Source: Symsagittifera roscoffensis (taxonomy: Eukaryota > Xenacoelomorpha > Acoela > Convolutidae). From it: a stretch of 64,000 nucleotides of DNA. Of the stretch, positions 59,828 through 64,000 are shown piece by piece. Under the pieces are notes generated by a model. That model was not told where the DNA came from and ran no database searches. It saw only the letters and a program-made list of their open reading frames with translations. The position numbers and the translations under genes were made by a program. The stretch lies in assembly GCF_963678635.1 (NCBI RefSeq), contig NC_087069.1, forward strand, positions 14,174,660-14,238,659, given 5' to 3'. The first letter of the stretch is position 1, and every line of letters starts with the position of its first letter.

Positions 59828-62107
59828 TGATTTTCAGAAGCATCAAAGCATTTAGCACAAAAGATTTCAAAACACAATATCTGAAAACAAAAGTTCGGAC
59901 CTGTAATTCAGATATAACATATGTACGTGTGTAAAAGTATGAATTCAGAACTTCAGTATTTTTAATTTGATCGACCCGAAGTCTCGCAATCACACATAGT
60001 CGTGTAACGCAAACTTTCAGTAGCAAGTCATCGCAAAATTTCGTGGTTTTCTGATGACTGAGCCACGGCTAACTATTTTTGTGCAACCCAGAGGCGAAGC
60101 TGAAATTCGCAAAAAGCAAACATGGCAAAAAGGAAGTTCGAAATGCAGATTAAAAAATTGGCTGCAAAAATGAGCCGTGGAAAAATTTTTAAGCCGAGTG
60201 ATCGAGCCCCTAATTTGTGGCGACCAAGTGGAAGATTCGTCTTTTTTTCTACTTTAGACACTCATGCGAAAACTATACCCCCCACACACAAACTGTGTTT
60301 ATACTATTGTAGGGAGGATATAATTTGCTGGGGATGGCTATAGCACCAAAGGCCCGAAGAAAGTGTATCTCAGATTGTGTTTATGTTTAATTCTCCTGTT
60401 GTTACGTTGACTAGAATGCGTCCAGTTAATTGTTTTAATTTGTCAGGATTCAACTGGTACTTCCAAAGAATTGGGTCGATTTGATTTTTTACTCGAAAAA
60501 TAATTCTTCTACCCGATTCCAGAGGAGCGCTAACTTAACTTCAGAAGATAATTTTTACAGCTTAAGAAACCACTTTTTGTTCTATTCGCTGAATTTTCTC
60601 GCTCTTAATTTGTCTTAAAACCAAAAATTTCTCGATTTTTTTTTGAATTTTTGAAACATCGCTTGAATCGTGACTACAAGCGCTTCAAAATTTTACGCGT
60701 CTGAGAATTATAACTTGAATAAAATACCAGAATAAGGAATAATTTTCTCGACACCGCGTGAACTTTTTCAAATATTGATGTGATCCACTCATTACTGCAA
60801 AAACTTCAAACTCAAAACCCTCGGTCTTGTCTTAAAATTATTTCTGGAGCCTAATTTGCGTGAAAAAAAACCACTTAAAATTAAACTGAACTAAAACACA
60901 ACAAAATACAAATTTGATTACCACATAGAACCAATGCAAAATCATTACACAGCAAAAAGATAACTCAAAAAAATTACTGACATCTGATTTTGACCAGCTA
61001 GAAATTATTGCTATTTAATCAATCAATTGACATAAATAACCCAGACACTATCCATCAACGCAAAGATATTTTACAAAAAATCAAGGCCAGGAGAATATAC
61101 AAAAAAGAGATTCCAACAGTCGAGTTTCAAAATCTTGAACTTCAAATTTATGATTAACAAAAACAAAGCCAACGTCGAGTTGGAAAAGAGTCAATGGGCG
61201 TAAGTAGAAAAAATTAATGAGATTTTATGAAAAAGCTCAATTTTCGAAATTTAAAGAGAAAAAAGATGATCTTAAAAAGCCCTAGAACAATTTATGACTG
61301 ACACTTTTTTGATCATTTTGAAAAAATGAAAAAAAAAATGGCTCGATAGGTAAATGTGTTTTTCAATGGAAATTCGATTATTAAACTTCACTTTCGACAC
61401 TAGAAGTCAACCACGTTTTCGCTGTTCGATAGTGGAGTTTGCATTCCTTCTACCAAAATAAATGAACTGAACTTGAAAAAATTCTTAAGTCAAATAGCGA
61501 AAAAGGAAATTTAAGCCTGCGCAAATTTTAAGACTTTTCATGAAAAAAAAATAAGATCATCGCGACCTCTATGAGTCACCTAACAAGATCAACCGAAAAA
61601 CTTTAAATTTTGCAATAAAAAATTTGAAAATTTTTCCTTGAAAAAAATAACATGGCCTGTATCAGTTTCTTCACTATATTCATTTCTGACTAAAACTACT
61701 GACATCTACTGGATTTAAACACCCGAGTTACCTGATATTCGGTTAAGATTAGACAAAAAGAGAAGAGAACAAAAAATGCTTAGAAATTAACCGGAATTAA
61801 GATGGTTCTATTTGTTTTGCGAAAATCGCAACCAAAATTTCACCTCAAAAATGGGTTGTTTTGGCTTTTTCGAGTTAATCAAGAGTTAATCTTAAGCTAC
61901 TGAGTTAATGGATAGGAAGTTAAATTCCATGAAGCCTCCTACCCAGTCCAAAAAAAAACTATAGAAGAGCAAAATCTCCAAAAAATTGTATAAGAGAATA
62001 TACTTTTGCTTGACAGACATAAAAGGTCAAATTTAAAATATAACTTATGATGGATATCTTTTCGGAAAAAGTATTATATTCTTTTGTGAAATCATGATAT
62101 TGAGAAT
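59828..62107. other. upstream of ALKBH6, noncoding
   Basis: No gene recognised. A short hairpin-family relic (CAGAGGCGAAGCTGAAATTC) lies at about 60090. The ALKBH6 promoter should lie near 59830-60100. Confidence 0.4.
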
Positions 62108-63143
62108 TTGTTCAAATTTGTTTTAAGCCAAGAAAAAATGGAAGGACACAGATATGATACCGCTCTCAATTCCTGGCGGTCGCTCCTTGAGGTATTTATA
62201 ATCGCGACAAAAATTTGGGATCAACCGTACAAATTTGTTTTAAGCCAAGAAAAAATGGAAGGACACAGATATGATACCGCTCTCAAATCCTGGCGGTCGC
62301 TCCTTCAGGTACTTATAATCGCGACAAAAATTTGGGATCAACCGTACAAATTTGTTTTAAGCCAAGAAAAAATGGAAGGACAGATATGATACCGCTCTCA
62401 ATTCCTGGCGGTCGCTCCTTGAGGTACTTATAATCGCGACAAAAATTTGGGATCAACCGTACAACCCCCCATTCAATTTGGGGGAATAAAATACTCATTT
62501 TTGATCTATTTAGTCAAAAAAATCTATTGATACCAAATAATGGTTAAGTTTGTAACGATATTAACGGGATACAATAGCTACTTGGTATAAAAAAACTCCA
62601 GGGTATATTCAGCTCGCTTGTTTAAAATGAATATTTTATGTAGAATTAATTTACTAAATTAATACAAGCTTGGGGAGGACATTCTACGGCAGGTCACTTA
62701 TGGGAGGGTCGCATTATACGCCTGAACTACCACAAAATTCATGAAGGACACAGATATGATACCGCTCTCAATTCCTGGCGGTCGCTCCTTGAGGTACTTA
62801 TAATCGCGACAAAAATTTGGGATCAACCGTACAACCCCCCAATCAATTTGGGGGGATAAAATACCCATTTTTCAGAAATTGGCTTCGATGGCAAAATAAA
62901 TTGATCTATTTAGTCAAAAAAATCTATTGATACCAAATAATGGTTAAGTTTGTAACGATAATAATGGGATTCAATAGCTACTTGGTATAAAAAACTCTCC
63001 AGGGTATATTCAGCTCGCTTGTTTAAAATGAATATTTTATGTATAATTAATTTACTAAATTAATACATGCTTGGGGAGGACATTCTACGGCAGGTCACTT
63101 AGGGGAGGGTCGCATTACACGCCTGAACTACCACAAAATTCAT
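62108..63143 (+). repeat. nested tandem repeats: 117-base units inside a ~370-base duplication
   Basis: Three units spaced exactly 117 bases (CAAATTTGTTTTAAGCC at 62113, 62230, 62347) are followed by a tract that is duplicated about 370 bases later (GATACCGCTCTCAATTCC at 62388 and 62758). The second long copy carries about 28 extra bases near 62880. Because 117 is 39 codons, one frame stays open over the first units (62108-62389), but it is broken by a 2-base deletion in the third. Confidence 0.9.
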
Positions 63144-63220
63144 AACAGATTTTGACCGGTTTCGATGTTTTTCGGTCACCTTCATATTGCAATTAATCAA
63201 ATGAAACGTAAATGTAACAA

Positions 63221-63661
63221 CTGCAGTTGGGTCTTATGCACAAAACCGGCCTAAAATCAATATTTTTATATCTTGAGTTAAAACTAAAGCTTATGCGGTC
63301 CAATCTGATTGGCTAGTATTAGCCATTCAAATTCAGGCAACATATTCAGGAAAAACTTCCAGCAGATAAAAATAATAGCCGAAATTACCAAAATGTGGAA
63401 CTCTGTCTAAAAATAATGTTTAAAGTAGCTTGGGAAATTTTGCCCGGACGAGAAAAAAAATGTCAAAAGGCTTCAGCAGAATAAAAGTTTGGTTATTTCG
63501 ACCAACAATCTTATCTGCTTGACATTTTAATTGAAATGCCGGACCATGTTGTTTGAATTTGAGTGTCTTATTAGCCAATCAAATCCAACCTTACTATTTT
63601 GAGTTCCAAAAAGATGTAGACATATTGATTTTGGGCCATTTAGTGCAGAAGACCTCTGCAC
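63221..63661. mobile_element. ~440-base foldback miniature element
   Basis: The two ends are imperfect inverted copies over about 115 bases: TGCAGTTGGGTCTTATGCAC against TGCAGAGGTCTTCTGCAC (read inverted), then GGCCTAAAATCAATAT and TCTGATTGGCTAGTATTAGCC with counterparts GGCCCAAAATCAATAT and TTTGATTGGCTAATAAGACA. TAACAAC occurs in both flanks (5' around 63215-63221, 3' at about 63664-63670), a likely target duplication. No coding capacity. Confidence 0.75.
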
Positions 63662-64000
63662 TTTAACAACGTGTTTGCACTCGCTAAAAAAGTCCTCAAC
63701 TAATCTCTTACGGTCTATAATTGCTAGGGATTTTTTAGTTGAAAAGAATTAATGATAAAAATCATTGAAATTTTGTACAAAACTAAATGATTCGAAATTC
63801 GCTCGAATTGAATTGAAATTGAAAGTGAAGCACCGTGGAAGGAGGGTTAGGAGAAGAAAACTAAGATGAGCAGTCATATATTTAATACTAGACTACTAAC
63901 CTAGAGCGATTATTACAAGTTATTAGTGTTACAATCCTGTATGGTTAAGCTGGTAAACTTGACAATCGACTACCTGATGTTATTTATTCTAATACAACCA
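63662..64000. other. noncoding window edge
   Basis: No gene or repeat recognised. Confidence 0.35.

Overview
This window looks like AT-rich, intron-rich animal nuclear DNA, probably from an invertebrate. The four protein-coding genes I can support are animal families. Three of them are split by GT-AG introns, and most of the rest is decayed mobile-element DNA. I cannot name the species from sequence alone. There is one 200-base assembly gap (7252-7451).

Layout. Position 1003-2208 (+) is an intronless type II membrane glycosyltransferase of the alpha-1,4-galactosyl/GlcNAc-transferase (GT32) kind. From about 2.2 to 26.8 kb I see no confident gene, only repeats: one dominant interspersed family, hAT-like and Mutator-like miniature elements, minisatellites, a cluster of TTATAATCGATTATAA-type palindromes and some decayed GC-richer islands. 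From 42974 down to 26831 (-) lies a nine-exon gene for a large coiled-coil Rab GTPase of the RASEF/CRACR2A (Rab45/Rab46) type. Its introns hold two dominant-family copies, a six-unit tandem array built from a miniature element, a frameshifted Mutator-like transposase fragment and hAT-like repeats. From 43 to 52 kb is repeat-dominated. From 55100 to 52164 (-) is a five-exon CHIC family gene (cysteine-rich hydrophobic, palmitoylated). From 59812 to 55796 (-) is a three-exon ALKBH6 gene (AlkB-like Fe(II)/2-oxoglutarate dioxygenase). The last 4 kb holds nested tandem repeats and a foldback-type miniature element with long inverted repeats.

The three multi-exon genes all lie on the minus strand in the order ALKBH6, CHIC, Rab (5' to 3'). 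They do not form an obvious pathway, although CHIC, the Rab and the glycosyltransferase all concern the secretory or endosomal system. All exon joins below were made by eye. In each of the three genes every intron phase agrees and the joined frame stays open.

The most interesting non-genic signal is the dominant ~500-530 base repeat. It has a 5' TGTTCCGACT end, the inverted copy AGTCGGAACA placed inside its 3' end, then a short perfect hairpin and CTTG. That is the layout of non-autonomous Helentron (HINE/DINE-like) rolling-circle elements, and some copies are joined head to tail. The second is a 162-base minisatellite in a Rab intron whose unit is itself a complete terminal-inverted-repeat element that also occurs singly elsewhere in the window.
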